From Flavobacterium agri (lineage in GTDB: Bacteria > Bacteroidota > Bacteroidia > Flavobacteriales > Flavobacteriaceae), in the NCBI RefSeq assembly GCF_013401995.1, contig NZ_JACBJI010000002.1:483046-547045 (forward strand): DNA of 64,000 bases. The letters run 5' to 3'. A model generated the notes under the pieces. That model was given only the letters and a program-made list of their open reading frames with translations. It was not told where the DNA came from and searched no databases. The stretch's first letter is position 1. Each line of letters opens with the position of its first letter. Shown one piece after another: positions 9,029-17,701 of the stretch. The position numbers and the translations under genes were made by a program.

Positions 9029-9197
9029 GGGTTTCGTGAATGAATCCCTGATCGCGGCAATAGAGAGGAGGGGAGATTTACAAGGCAAAGATACGGGATT
9101 AGAGCCGATCGGGCTTCGTTGAACAAACGTTAAGGTTATTTTATAAGCCTTGACAAATTCCTGCGTTTGGCAGTAAATTGAGGTAAAATTCCTGGTT

Positions 9198-9659
9198 ATG
9201 ATATTTTACGCAGATGATGACTACGAAGATTTGGAAATCTTTCGGGAGATCGCAGATGAATTGAACGTCGAACTCGTTACCTTTAATGACGGATTGTCGC
9301 TGATCGAGCGGCTCAAAAATCCGCCGCCTACCCCAAGCCTGATTTTCCTCGACATCAATATGCCGGGACACAACGGGCTCCAGATACTGGAAATGATCCG
9401 CTCCAACGACCATTGGAAGGACGTACCGGTGATCAGGTTCACCACCTCGGTGGGTGAGGACGTGATCAGGAGGAGCTTGTTTTTGGGCGCTACCTATTAC
9501 CTGCCGAAAAACCCCGATTACCAAGGGGTGAAGCAATCGGTCAAGTTCGTCATCGGCCACGAATGGAAAGATTTCCTTCCGGAGGAAAAAACGTTCGTTC
9601 ATCAAAAATCGTCCATGTTCGACCTGCCCTATGAATTCAAGAATGACCAAACCCATTAA
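9198..9659 (+). CDS. Stand-alone response regulator
   Basis: A 153-residue single receiver domain: acidic pocket D6-D7-D8, phospho-acceptor D52 in FLDINMPGHNG, a T-T-S switch segment in RFTTSVG and lysine in LPKNPD. No output domain; the last ~25 residues are a polar tail. It lies 11 nt before the GAF histidine kinase, so the two should form one two-component unit. Confidence 0.9.
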   Translation: MIFYADDDYEDLEIFREIADELNVELVTFNDGLSLIERLKNPPPTPSLIFLDINMPGHNGLQILEMIRSNDHWKDVPVIRFTTSVGEDVIRRSLFLGATYYLPKNPDYQGVKQSVKFVIGHEWKDFLPEEKTFVHQKSSMFDLPYEFKNDQTH

Positions 9660-9670
9660 ACAGCCGAACC

Positions 9671-10975
9671 TTGGAAAAAGATCAGATCGCAAAGGAAGTA
9701 GAGGAAGTCGCCAAACTTCCGATCGTACAAAAAATCCTCGAATTAATCGCCACGACCACGGGCATGAGGTTCGTCGCGATGGCAAAAGTGACGCCTTCGA
9801 AATGGGTAGCGCTTTCCGTCCTGGACAAGCTCGGCTACGGCGTGCAGCCCGGGGATGAACTGGAATTGTTCGATACGCTGTGCAGCGAGGTGCGGGAATT
9901 CGAAAAACCCGTGGTCATCGACTATGTAGACCGGGACGAGCACTATAAGGACCATGCCATCCCGAAAACCTTCGGGTTCCAAAGCCACATATCGGTGCCC
10001 ATCATCCGCGGAGACGAGAATTTCTATGGCACGCTTTGTGCCGTCGATCCCGAGCCGAATGACCTCAAGAACGAAAAGACCCTGTCGCTGTTCGCGTTTT
10101 TTGCCGACCTGATATCCGATCACCTGGAAATCGTCGATTTGCTGAAGTCGAGCAACAAGGACCTCAAGAACCAGGTCAAGATTTCCAATACGCTCGAAGG
10201 GATCATACATTCAAGGACGTCCGATTTGAAGAAAAACGTGCGCGAGCTGGCAAGGTCCAACCAGGAACTCAAGGAATTCAGCTCGATCGCGAGCCATGAC
10301 CTGCAGGAACCCTTGCGCAAGATACAGACCTACATCAGCTTCATCGAACAGAACGAAAGCACCGGCCTTACCGAAAAGGCCCAAGCTTATTTTGCCAGGA
10401 TACAGCACGCCGCCGAGCGCATGAGAAGCCTGATCAACGATCTTTTGGCGTATTCCGTGGCCCAAAACGTGCCTTCGCATTTTGAAACCGTAAACCTCGG
10501 GAGCATCATTTCCGACGTCACCGAAACCCTGAGTGAGGAAATCGGCTCCAAGAACGCGACGCTGCGCATCGGAGATTTATGCGACGTTACCGTATTCCCG
10601 TACCAGATCCGGCAACTTTTCCAGAACCTTATCGGCAATTCCCTTAAATATTCCAGCCAGGACCGGCCGCCGGTGATCGAGATATACTCGGCCAAAATCC
10701 TCGGAAAAGACATCGATCCCGATTTTGACCCCGACAGGATGTATTGCAGGATCACGATCAAGGACAACGGCATCGGCTTCGACCAGCAATACGCGTCCAA
10801 GATATTCAAAGTCTTCGAGCGGCTGCACGGCAAGACCGATTATTCGGGAACCGGGATCGGGCTGGCCATCGTGAGGAAGATCGTCGAGAACCACGAAGGC
10901 TTCATCAGCGGCAAGGGCGAGTTGGGCGTAGGTGCGGAATTCAACGTGTTTTTGCCGTTGGATTTCAAGGCGTAG
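9671..10975 (+). CDS. Cytosolic GAF-sensor histidine kinase
   Basis: A 434-residue soluble kinase. Order: GAF domain (about 15-155), coiled coil (155-205), HisKA with phospho-acceptor H209 in SSIASHDLQEPLRKI, and HATPase with N-box NLIGNSLKYSS, G1 DNGIGF and G2 GTGIGLAI. No membrane segment or signal peptide. The start is TTG 9671: the first ATG (9764) would cut away the first helix of the GAF domain, so the TTG is the better choice. It is coupled to the upstream receiver. Confidence 0.92.
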   Translation: MEKDQIAKEVEEVAKLPIVQKILELIATTTGMRFVAMAKVTPSKWVALSVLDKLGYGVQPGDELELFDTLCSEVREFEKPVVIDYVDRDEHYKDHAIPKTFGFQSHISVPIIRGDENFYGTLCAVDPEPNDLKNEKTLSLFAFFADLISDHLEIVDLLKSSNKDLKNQVKISNTLEGIIHSRTSDLKKNVRELARSNQELKEFSSIASHDLQEPLRKIQTYISFIEQNESTGLTEKAQAYFARIQHAAERMRSLINDLLAYSVAQNVPSHFETVNLGSIISDVTETLSEEIGSKNATLRIGDLCDVTVFPYQIRQLFQNLIGNSLKYSSQDRPPVIEIYSAKILGKDIDPDFDPDRMYCRITIKDNGIGFDQQYASKIFKVFERLHGKTDYSGTGIGLAIVRKIVENHEGFISGKGELGVGAEFNVFLPLDFKA

Positions 10976-11155
10976 GGTTAGGGTAGTTCGGGCTTAAGTC
11001 GCTTATATTCGGATTAGGGCAAAGGCAAGTATGGTTTGTTTAACAAGGGCGGTGAACGACTATGAAAAGTGTGCCAAACGGCTTATATTTACTTTTTGGG
11101 AAATGGCGTCTGGTAAGCCGGGAAGCGATATTGGTCCCTTAAACTTAAGCAGGAT

Positions 11156-11665
11156 ATGAAATATTGGGCCTCTTTCATTGCCGTTTTCTTTGACGCCGAT
11201 GTAGCCGACAACATTTTGGGTTATGGCAAAGCCAATTGGGGAGATCATCTTTCGGCTTACAAAATCGAAAAAGGTGCGAATCTACATATGACCTTATTTT
11301 ATCTGGGATGGAGCGACAGCAAAGACCTGGAGACCATAAAAAATATCCTGTTGGGTGCTCCCGCCTTGCCGAAATTGGAAGTTACAGGCAAAATATTGAC
11401 ATTCAATACCAGCGAAGATTGCCGATACGTCACATTGGAAGTTCGCCATACGCCTGAAATAGCCGCTCTTTACAGTTATTTGGAACGGAGCCTGCTACAA
11501 GCCGATATTTTTTTCAAAGCCCAGGGATTCGTTCCGCACATAACCATTTTGAAAATGCCTAAAGACCTTATCCTGGATTTCCATGACGCTCCATTCCCGT
11601 TGACGGTAACAGGCGACAGGCTTTCCCTCTCATCGACGCAAAGTACTTTTTATGAACCACATTGA
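11156..11665 (+). CDS. 2H phosphoesterase superfamily protein (LigT / 2'-5' RNA ligase-like)
   Basis: A 169-residue protein with the two H-x-T motifs that define the 2H superfamily: H44-M-T46 (NLHMTLFYLG) and H128-I-T130 (FVPHITILK), 84 residues apart as expected. Members hydrolyse or form 2',5'- and 2',3'-cyclic phosphodiesters in RNA or nucleotides. It is the first gene of the nine-gene overlapping operon; 14 nt overlap with the nucleotidyltransferase that follows. A phosphodiesterase ahead of a nucleotidyltransferase suggests processing of a nucleotide-linked product or of RNA; the substrate is not shown by the sequence. Confidence 0.75.
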   Translation: MKYWASFIAVFFDADVADNILGYGKANWGDHLSAYKIEKGANLHMTLFYLGWSDSKDLETIKNILLGAPALPKLEVTGKILTFNTSEDCRYVTLEVRHTPEIAALYSYLERSLLQADIFFKAQGFVPHITILKMPKDLILDFHDAPFPLTVTGDRLSLSSTQSTFYEPH

Positions 11666-12437
11666 TTATCGCGAGGTAGCCGATATACTGCCATTTCCCC
11701 TAACTTTTGACCACATCCTATTGTTGACGGGGTCGAAAGGTTGGGGTATTGCCGAATCTGCCGACAATCTTTCGGACTATGATTTTTTGATTCTTTGCGA
11801 CCGGCAAAATTTCGATCAGTTGTATGAACGCGATATGACTATTGTGTCTACTACTTTTCGAAACCGGAAATGTTTTGTCCAGATCAGGTCTTTGCAATGG
11901 CTTGACGAGAGGCTTGACAGCGAAAGCCTTGACATACAGGTCTTGTATCAATGGATAGTGATGAATGCCCGACTTATTTCGGGAAATGCTGCGCTGTATG
12001 ATCAAATCAGGAACTCATCTTTAGAAAAATACAGAAAGAACCATGTTCGATACCTTACCCATTACGCCATTAAATACAAGGTTAGGGAGTACGACATGAG
12101 GTCGGCAAAAAAAAGAGGCTTGAAGCTGGAGTATCTCCTGTATGCCGCCCAGTACATGGAAAATGCGATAAAACTGCTCTCCAGCCTGCACGGGATGCCT
12201 TTTCCTTATCCAAAGTGGTATTCCAAACACCTGCTGCTTTTAGATTCGGCGAACGATGAATTTCTCGAACTGTTGCATTCCGAGACGTTTGCGTTTAACG
12301 GCCCGGTTTATGATCTCAAAGAGATGCAGAAAAAAGTCGAGAATTTTTTGTTGTCAAGAGCCGTCGGTACACCATTGGCCATACACGAGACTTTGCGCAA
12401 CATATTTGAAAAATGGTGGATATACAATGAAAATTGA
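11652..12437 (+). CDS. Nucleotidyltransferase-fold protein
   Basis: A 261-residue protein with the pol-beta-type core: G27-S28 in LLTGSKGWG and the metal-binding pair D42-Y-D44 in LSDYDFLIL. A long helical C-terminal half (KYRKNHVRYLTHYAIKYKV onward) could bind the acceptor. The enzyme should transfer a nucleotidyl group, or be an RNA/small-molecule adenylyltransferase; the target is unknown. It overlaps both neighbours (14 nt and 11 nt). A third catalytic Asp is not obvious by eye, so activity is not certain. Confidence 0.65.
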   Translation: MNHIDYREVADILPFPLTFDHILLLTGSKGWGIAESADNLSDYDFLILCDRQNFDQLYERDMTIVSTTFRNRKCFVQIRSLQWLDERLDSESLDIQVLYQWIVMNARLISGNAALYDQIRNSSLEKYRKNHVRYLTHYAIKYKVREYDMRSAKKRGLKLEYLLYAAQYMENAIKLLSSLHGMPFPYPKWYSKHLLLLDSANDEFLELLHSETFAFNGPVYDLKEMQKKVENFLLSRAVGTPLAIHETLRNIFEKWWIYNEN

Positions 12438-13530
12438 TTTTGTCAGCTTTACCGAAAGGCATTATGCAAACACGTTAATTTTGACGACGCCCTATGTTTG
12501 CTTCGAACTTTTTTCGGACAGGAAGGAAGGCATTGAAAAAATCGGATATTATTTGCCCACCCAAACCGTAAGGTCCGGAACCAGGAAGTTTTCCATATAT
12601 GAGACAACAGTCCCAAATTTCGATGAGTTGCGGCAATGGTGCGTTTCACAGTCGTCAATATCGGCAAAATACAATTTCTATATCGATTCGTACATGGTCG
12701 CGCTCGATATGCCGGGAATTGAAGGACAAATCTTCATGGAAGAAAACAACACCGATTACTTTATATACCGAGCTTTGGATAAAATATGCGTTCTCACTTC
12801 AGACAAAGGATACGATCAAAATTTATTGTTGAGGTTCGTGCGCGAGATCTACTACCGCGAAGGAATCGGTCAAGGTGCGCTTTTCTTTCACGCCGGAGGT
12901 GTGGCGGTCCAGGATAAGGGCATACTGATCATCGGTCCGTCGGGAACAGGGAAAACCACTTTCCTTACCAAGGCTTGTGAATCGGCCGGCGTAGATTTTA
13001 TCACCAATGACCGTATTTCGATAGATCGTGCAGGCCACCTCAATTCTTTCCCGATGCAGATCAGGATCGGTATCGGAAATTTCAATAACCTGAAGTTGTA
13101 TCACATGTACCTGAAGCAGCCGAATCGATTCAAAAGATTAAACAATACCTCATCAGAGATTACGAAAGCCGAGTTCAAGTTCGAAGTGGAACCCTCTCTT
13201 TTTTGCGAGCTCAACGGAATCGGACATGTCGCTTCGGCACCTCTCGGGTACATCGTCCTGCCAACGCTAAGGCTTGGGATGGGGAGTTCTTTCGAGATTG
13301 AGGTTCTTTCGCAAAAAGAAGCGATCCGGATCATGGAAAATGAATTCACGAACCTGAATGATTATGTTTGGCCGGAACCTTGGCTGATAAGACCCGCGAT
13401 AGAGGAATCGTATACAGAACAAATGGAAGGGATCTATTTGAAATTCTTATTCTTAAATGTTATATTTGGGTTTGAAGCCGATTTTGAAAAAATAATTAAA
13501 AACATTCTTGATCATGGAAAAACAGATTGA
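12427..13530 (+). CDS. HprK-related P-loop kinase
   Basis: A 367-residue protein with a clean Walker A, G170-PSGTGKT-T178, preceded by FHAGGVAVQDKGILI, the arrangement found in HPr kinase/phosphorylase-like proteins where a short HA-x-x-V strand leads into the P-loop. The first ~140 residues are a distinct N-terminal domain. HprK-related kinases are known companions of PqqD-like proteins, NTP_transf_5 nucleotidyltransferases and ATP-grasp enzymes in peptide-modification clusters, and three of those partners surround it here. ATG 12427 overlaps the preceding stop by 11 nt; longer in-frame alternatives intrude deeply into that gene. Confidence 0.75.
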   Translation: MKIDFVSFTERHYANTLILTTPYVCFELFSDRKEGIEKIGYYLPTQTVRSGTRKFSIYETTVPNFDELRQWCVSQSSISAKYNFYIDSYMVALDMPGIEGQIFMEENNTDYFIYRALDKICVLTSDKGYDQNLLLRFVREIYYREGIGQGALFFHAGGVAVQDKGILIIGPSGTGKTTFLTKACESAGVDFITNDRISIDRAGHLNSFPMQIRIGIGNFNNLKLYHMYLKQPNRFKRLNNTSSEITKAEFKFEVEPSLFCELNGIGHVASAPLGYIVLPTLRLGMGSSFEIEVLSQKEAIRIMENEFTNLNDYVWPEPWLIRPAIEESYTEQMEGIYLKFLFLNVIFGFEADFEKIIKNILDHGKTD

Positions 13531-13720
13531 TTTTACCGATTTCTTGCTTTCGAATATTGCCTTTACAAAAAGGGGGCTTATCATTAACGATAAATATTTT
13601 TTCGAAGGTTCGCTCGAATCCTTTCTCGGAGGGCTAATCAAAGACGATTCGGGCTCGCGTTATTTCTTTGAGGAAGCGAACGTCAAGATCATCGACTCCG
13701 ATGTGCAACCCCATCCCTGA
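13514..13720 (+). CDS. Orphan small protein (68 aa) inside the HprK/ATP-grasp/radical SAM operon
   Basis: A 68-residue protein, MEKQIDFTDF at the N-terminus and DSDVQPHP at the C-terminus. Its start lies 17 nt inside the HprK-like gene and its stop is directly followed by the ATG of the next gene. Predicted mixed strand/helix with GLIINDKYFFEG in the middle; net acidic; no Cys; no signal peptide. I do not recognise it. By position it takes the slot that a PqqD-like recognition protein has in HprK-related systems, so it could be a divergent recognition element, a carrier protein or the substrate peptide itself. These alternatives are inference. Confidence 0.6.
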   Translation: MEKQIDFTDFLLSNIAFTKRGLIINDKYFFEGSLESFLGGLIKDDSGSRYFFEEANVKIIDSDVQPHP

Positions 13721-14719
13721 ATGACCGAAGCAATACAGTACATTGTTGCCTCCCAGACGTATCGGTTACAAAATAGGGACTCCTTCATCAATTTGATCAA
13801 GGATGCAGATGCTTGCAATCTATTTGAAAATACCAGGAAGTTACATCTTGCGGCCTTGGCGGCCCATCGGCTTGCTGAGCTGGGTGACGCCGTATCGCCG
13901 GAGATGCTGTCCCGTTTCCATTCTTATGGGCAATACCAGGATGCTGCCCGCGGTATTTTTTTCAAAGAGTTGCAGTTCCTTGACCGATCGTTTCGTTCCC
14001 ATGCCGTTAAAGCGATCCTGCTCAAAGGCGCTTCGTCTTACGGGAAAACCGAAAATGGCCGCAGTTATCGTAAAATCAACGATATCGACCTGCTTCCGTT
14101 CCCCGAAACTGATTGGGATGCCTTTTCGCGTGTATTGAAGCAAGCGGGATACATTTTCATGGAGAACGTCGCGCCAGCCGAAAATTATTGTAAGGGTATA
14201 GCCGTCAAAGACATACCCGATTCTTTTGTTCCTCAGGCCGCACAGTTTTCCTCCAAGCTTTATCGAGACGGCAATTTCTCGGTATATTTGGATCTTCATC
14301 ACTCGCTTTTCCTTACCAACAATGGCCGAAACGTTAGGCCGGAACAATATTGCGAAAAATGTCTCGACGAGGGCGGAGCTTTTTTTCGGTTGGTTCCCGA
14401 AGCCGAGCTCTCTTATCTGTGCATAAAAGTTTTCGTAGACATCCAACTCTACCTTCAAGGCACGTCACGATGCGAAAGTGTGATGAAACTGGCATCGGAT
14501 ATCGTAGAAAACCTCGAGGGCATGACCTCTGGTCAAATATCGGATGCCATGAAGATTGCAAAGGATTGGGATGCCCTTTACGAGGTAGCAACGGTCTTGA
14601 ATTTTTGCAGACCTTTGGTTCCCGAAATCAGCTTCGCCAATGATGTTCGCTTTCCTTTTATAGGCTTTGGCGAATTGCTTAACAAGTTACTACGACATGC
14701 AAACCATACTATTTCTTAA
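13721..14719 (+). CDS. NTP_transf_5-type nucleotidyltransferase-like protein
   Basis: A 332-residue protein with the NTP_transf_5 pattern: helical lead-in, LLKGAS at 100-105, and the metal-binding D121-I-D123 in KINDIDLLPF. The C-terminal part has HH in LDLHHSLF, also usual in this family. Members are regularly encoded with HprK-related kinases and PqqD-like proteins; the reaction is not established. Starts at the base after the preceding stop and overlaps the ATP-grasp gene by 23 nt. Confidence 0.72.
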   Translation: MTEAIQYIVASQTYRLQNRDSFINLIKDADACNLFENTRKLHLAALAAHRLAELGDAVSPEMLSRFHSYGQYQDAARGIFFKELQFLDRSFRSHAVKAILLKGASSYGKTENGRSYRKINDIDLLPFPETDWDAFSRVLKQAGYIFMENVAPAENYCKGIAVKDIPDSFVPQAAQFSSKLYRDGNFSVYLDLHHSLFLTNNGRNVRPEQYCEKCLDEGGAFFRLVPEAELSYLCIKVFVDIQLYLQGTSRCESVMKLASDIVENLEGMTSGQISDAMKIAKDWDALYEVATVLNFCRPLVPEISFANDVRFPFIGFGELLNKLLRHANHTIS

Positions 14720-15629
14720 TGCGAGGAGACGAAACTTTTTGGTTCGGTCTATCCAGGATTATATACGATCGTCAGGATACGACTGCCGTCTTATAGTGTG
14801 CGAGAGTGACCCGTACGATCCGGTGCGTACCGTCTCGGAGCATTTCTTCCATATTCCTTTCGATGGGCGGGAGCCGTACTTGAAGTCTTTGGAAAATCTT
14901 ATCCGGACAGAAAAGGTAAATGCCATCGTGGCTTGGAATGACCGGGACTATGAACTTATTTTTGCCCTTCAGCAATTCCTCGACGAAACCGGGGTGGTTG
15001 TCCTCGGCCCTAGCAAGGCCTGTTTTGACGTGGTATATAACAAGAAAACCTGCTCCGATTTTTTGCTTCAAAACCAATTTCTCGTTCCAAGCACTTTTTC
15101 GGAAGAAAGCGCGGTATTCCCACTTGTCTTAAAACCAGAGAAAGGGTCGGGTAGTGTTGACGTCTATACGATTCGGGATCGTCAGGAATTGGACGCCTAT
15201 ATCAGAAAAATAAGACACCCATTCCTGCAAGAGTCCATAGACGGTACGCATTATACGGTCGACATGTTCAACACAGCCTATAGGAATCCCGCGGCTGCCA
15301 TTCCGAGAAAACGACTTAAAGTGCACGGTTCAGAATCTTTAGTGGGACAGATTTGCATGCACGCCGATATAATCGATTTATGTTTAAGGATCGGCCGTAT
15401 TCTCGACGTCGTCGGCGCTTTCAACATCCAGTTGATAGAAAGGGACGGGTCGTATTACGTCCATGACATCAATCTTCGCGTGTCCGGGAGTTGCGATCTT
15501 ACCATTGCCGCGGGCGCACCGTTACAGGCATGGTTGGTAGATTATGCGATGGGTAAGCGCAGTTCGTTCGATGTCCGAATCAAAGATAAAATGATCATGT
15601 CCAAATATTATGAGCCTTGTTTTTTTTGA
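14697..15629 (+). CDS. ATP-grasp ligase
   Basis: A 310-residue ATP-grasp protein of the carbamoyl-phosphate-synthase-like type. Visible are the nucleotide-binding strand FPLVLKPEKGSGSVDVY with its lysine and glycine loop, the FLQESIDGTHYTVDMF hinge, and the metal-ligand segment YVHDINLRVSGS in the place of the usual E-x-N-x-R. ATP-grasp enzymes join a carboxylate to an amine or thiol through an acyl-phosphate. ATG 14697 (MQTILFLNARR) starts the first Rossmann strand and overlaps the upstream stop by 23 nt. In this operon it is the obvious candidate for amide-bond formation. Confidence 0.85.
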   Translation: MQTILFLNARRRNFLVRSIQDYIRSSGYDCRLIVCESDPYDPVRTVSEHFFHIPFDGREPYLKSLENLIRTEKVNAIVAWNDRDYELIFALQQFLDETGVVVLGPSKACFDVVYNKKTCSDFLLQNQFLVPSTFSEESAVFPLVLKPEKGSGSVDVYTIRDRQELDAYIRKIRHPFLQESIDGTHYTVDMFNTAYRNPAAAIPRKRLKVHGSESLVGQICMHADIIDLCLRIGRILDVVGAFNIQLIERDGSYYVHDINLRVSGSCDLTIAAGAPLQAWLVDYAMGKRSSFDVRIKDKMIMSKYYEPCFF

Positions 15630-16977
15630 TTGGCTTTGCATCGTCTTGCTGATACTTTTCTTTAACGAAGCATGCGTTGTGAACCTTTACATCCTGGATG
15701 CCATACGTTGGTTGAAGCATAAACCGAAACGGCCTTATTCCGAGGACAAGGCTGTCTTGAGCAATCTTTATATTATCATACCGGTGCTCGACGAGATGGC
15801 TCTTGTGGAATCAGCCGTGGATTATTTTGTAGACTTGGCGGACAAGTATCCCGAAAACAAGCCTCGTATTTGCTTCGTGACCACTGCGCGCGAATACCTG
15901 ATGAACGGTTCTGACCACAATACGGTTACCTTGCTCGAGCAAAAAATAGCAAGCCAGGATTTGCCTGTCCTGCATTTCCATTATCACAGAGATGGCGGAT
16001 TCATGGCAGACCAGATACGCTTCGCTTTGGAACAGATCAAGAAAAAAGAAAGTGTCGATTTTCTCGTTGGGATCTATAACGTAGACTCAAGGCCGGGCGA
16101 ACTCGAATTTTCTAAAATTCGCGATCTGCAACAGCCTCACGAGCGATATGTGCTGCAGCAATATGCCTTCTATGAGAATCGTCGACTTTCGGGCCGTTAT
16201 TCTCTTTTGTCGGAAGCCTGCCTATGGCAAACGCGATGGAGTTTAGGGTTTGAGCTTGGCCGCGTCCGACACAATCAAAGGTTGAAGGGTTTCTTCAAGA
16301 ATCTTCCTGATACGCTCTTCTTGCGTGGGCTGCGATTTGTCTTGCAAAAGTTCAACTATACCATCGGGCATGGCATTTTCTTCAATTCCCGGATTCTCGA
16401 AGATCAGCACCCGTATCCTATACATTTCCAGAATGAAGATGCCTATTGGGGTTATGAGCTGGCATTGCGCCAAATCGAAATACACCCGCTCCAGACTTTG
16501 GAAACGGCCCATTTTACGAGTTGCATCCGTACTTATATAAAACAGCAGGCGGTTTGGTTCAATGGGCCGTTGTCGGCGTTCAATTATTATTTTTATTATT
16601 TCGGCCGCCATAAAAAGCCGTTGTCCCGATCATTCGTCGGACTGCTGACATCGTTGAAGTTGTTCATGCATGCGGTTTACTGGATTTTTTCACCATACGC
16701 AGTGCTTTTTTTGTTGCCGTTCCTATTGTACCACAACCGGTTGGGGATAGTGGCGGTGTGTATCTACATCGTTTCTCTGGTTGCCTATCTCTGGATCCCG
16801 AACAAGATAATCGCCTATCATTTCCCCGAAAGGAAGCTTCCTAAATCTTCTTTCTTTCTCGGCCTGGTTTTTTACCTGCTGCATACGTTCGGGCCTTTGG
16901 TCTGTTGTTGGAAGCTGGTTTACGTGAAAAAAGAAGACCGAAAAAGCAAAACAAAAAAAATGGCTTATGAGTATTAA
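15610..16977 (+). CDS. Membrane-embedded family 2-like glycosyltransferase
   Basis: A 455-residue protein: one N-terminal membrane helix (8-30), a soluble GT-A-like domain (50-330) and about four C-terminal membrane helices. GT2-like signs are IIIPVLDEMALVE at the first strand, NVDSRP as DxD-type site, NEDAYWGYEL as acceptor-side acidic motif and QQAVWFNGP in the Q-x-x-R-W position, where the Arg is missing. It overlaps the ATP-grasp gene by 20 nt and the SDR by 11 nt. It probably glycosylates a lipid-linked or membrane-bound acceptor; the sugar is unknown. Confidence 0.75.
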   Translation: MSLVFFDWLCIVLLILFFNEACVVNLYILDAIRWLKHKPKRPYSEDKAVLSNLYIIIPVLDEMALVESAVDYFVDLADKYPENKPRICFVTTAREYLMNGSDHNTVTLLEQKIASQDLPVLHFHYHRDGGFMADQIRFALEQIKKKESVDFLVGIYNVDSRPGELEFSKIRDLQQPHERYVLQQYAFYENRRLSGRYSLLSEACLWQTRWSLGFELGRVRHNQRLKGFFKNLPDTLFLRGLRFVLQKFNYTIGHGIFFNSRILEDQHPYPIHFQNEDAYWGYELALRQIEIHPLQTLETAHFTSCIRTYIKQQAVWFNGPLSAFNYYFYYFGRHKKPLSRSFVGLLTSLKLFMHAVYWIFSPYAVLFLLPFLLYHNRLGIVAVCIYIVSLVAYLWIPNKIIAYHFPERKLPKSSFFLGLVFYLLHTFGPLVCCWKLVYVKKEDRKSKTKKMAYEY

Positions 16978-17701
16978 AATTGTCGTCATAACCGGCGTAA
17001 CGGGTGCGTTGGGCAGCCGTCTTGCCGATAAGTACATCGCCGGGAAATACCATGTCATCGGCATTTCGGGCATTTCGGGTAAAAGCAATCCGCACATCGG
17101 GACAGCGAACTATTGCGAGATTCCGTTCGATCTGGAACGGCTCGATGAAAAGAACTCAAAAAATCTTGTCGCACTCATCGAGGGGCAAATCCCCGAAAGA
17201 GCCTATTCCATTAGCCTTATACATTGTGCCGGTAAATATTTTCATAAGAACGAAGAAAACCCCGATGTTCTCGACCGGAGCTATTCCTTGCATTGCAAAT
17301 CCCTTTACCTGCTCTCGGAATGCCTATCGCGGTATTGGGGAAATGCCGGCACAACAGGTTGTATCGTGGCAGTAAGTTCGAACCTGACCAAACGTCACAA
17401 CGACAACATACCTTATATTGTGAGCAAGTCGGCCATGAATGCGCTCATGCAGGGACTTTCTTTCCGCATGGGAAAATTCGGGATACCTTGCTATACGGTA
17501 CTTCCCGGTATTTTTATGAGTCCGATGTCCCAAAACACAAGCGAACAGAAAATAGAGCAGATACGGTCGCGCAGCATCAACCGACAAATCGTTGACATCG
17601 AGGACTTGGCATCGTTCATAACCCAACTTGAAAAAGAAAAAAAAATGTATCTTTCATCACAAGAATTCTGTGTGGACTATGGAAACAGCCTCAGATTTTA
17701 A
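16967..17701 (+). CDS. Short-chain dehydrogenase/reductase
   Basis: A 244-residue classical SDR. It has the cofactor loop TGVTGALG near the N-terminus, catalytic Ser in VAVSSNLT and the Y-x-x-x-K in PYIVSKSAMNAL, followed by the PG motif VLPGIFMSPM. It should oxidise or reduce a hydroxyl/keto group with NAD(P). Overlaps with both neighbours (11 nt and 23 nt) tie it to the operon, where it may act on the sugar or on an amino-acid-derived intermediate. Confidence 0.85.
   Translation: MSIKIVVITGVTGALGSRLADKYIAGKYHVIGISGISGKSNPHIGTANYCEIPFDLERLDEKNSKNLVALIEGQIPERAYSISLIHCAGKYFHKNEENPDVLDRSYSLHCKSLYLLSECLSRYWGNAGTTGCIVAVSSNLTKRHNDNIPYIVSKSAMNALMQGLSFRMGKFGIPCYTVLPGIFMSPMSQNTSEQKIEQIRSRSINRQIVDIEDLASFITQLEKEKKMYLSSQEFCVDYGNSLRF

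Noticed and set aside
10976..11155. Bacteroidota promoter for the nine-gene operon
   Set aside because: Several TA...TTTG-like strings occur but with wrong spacing; I could not pick a convincing -33/-7 pair.
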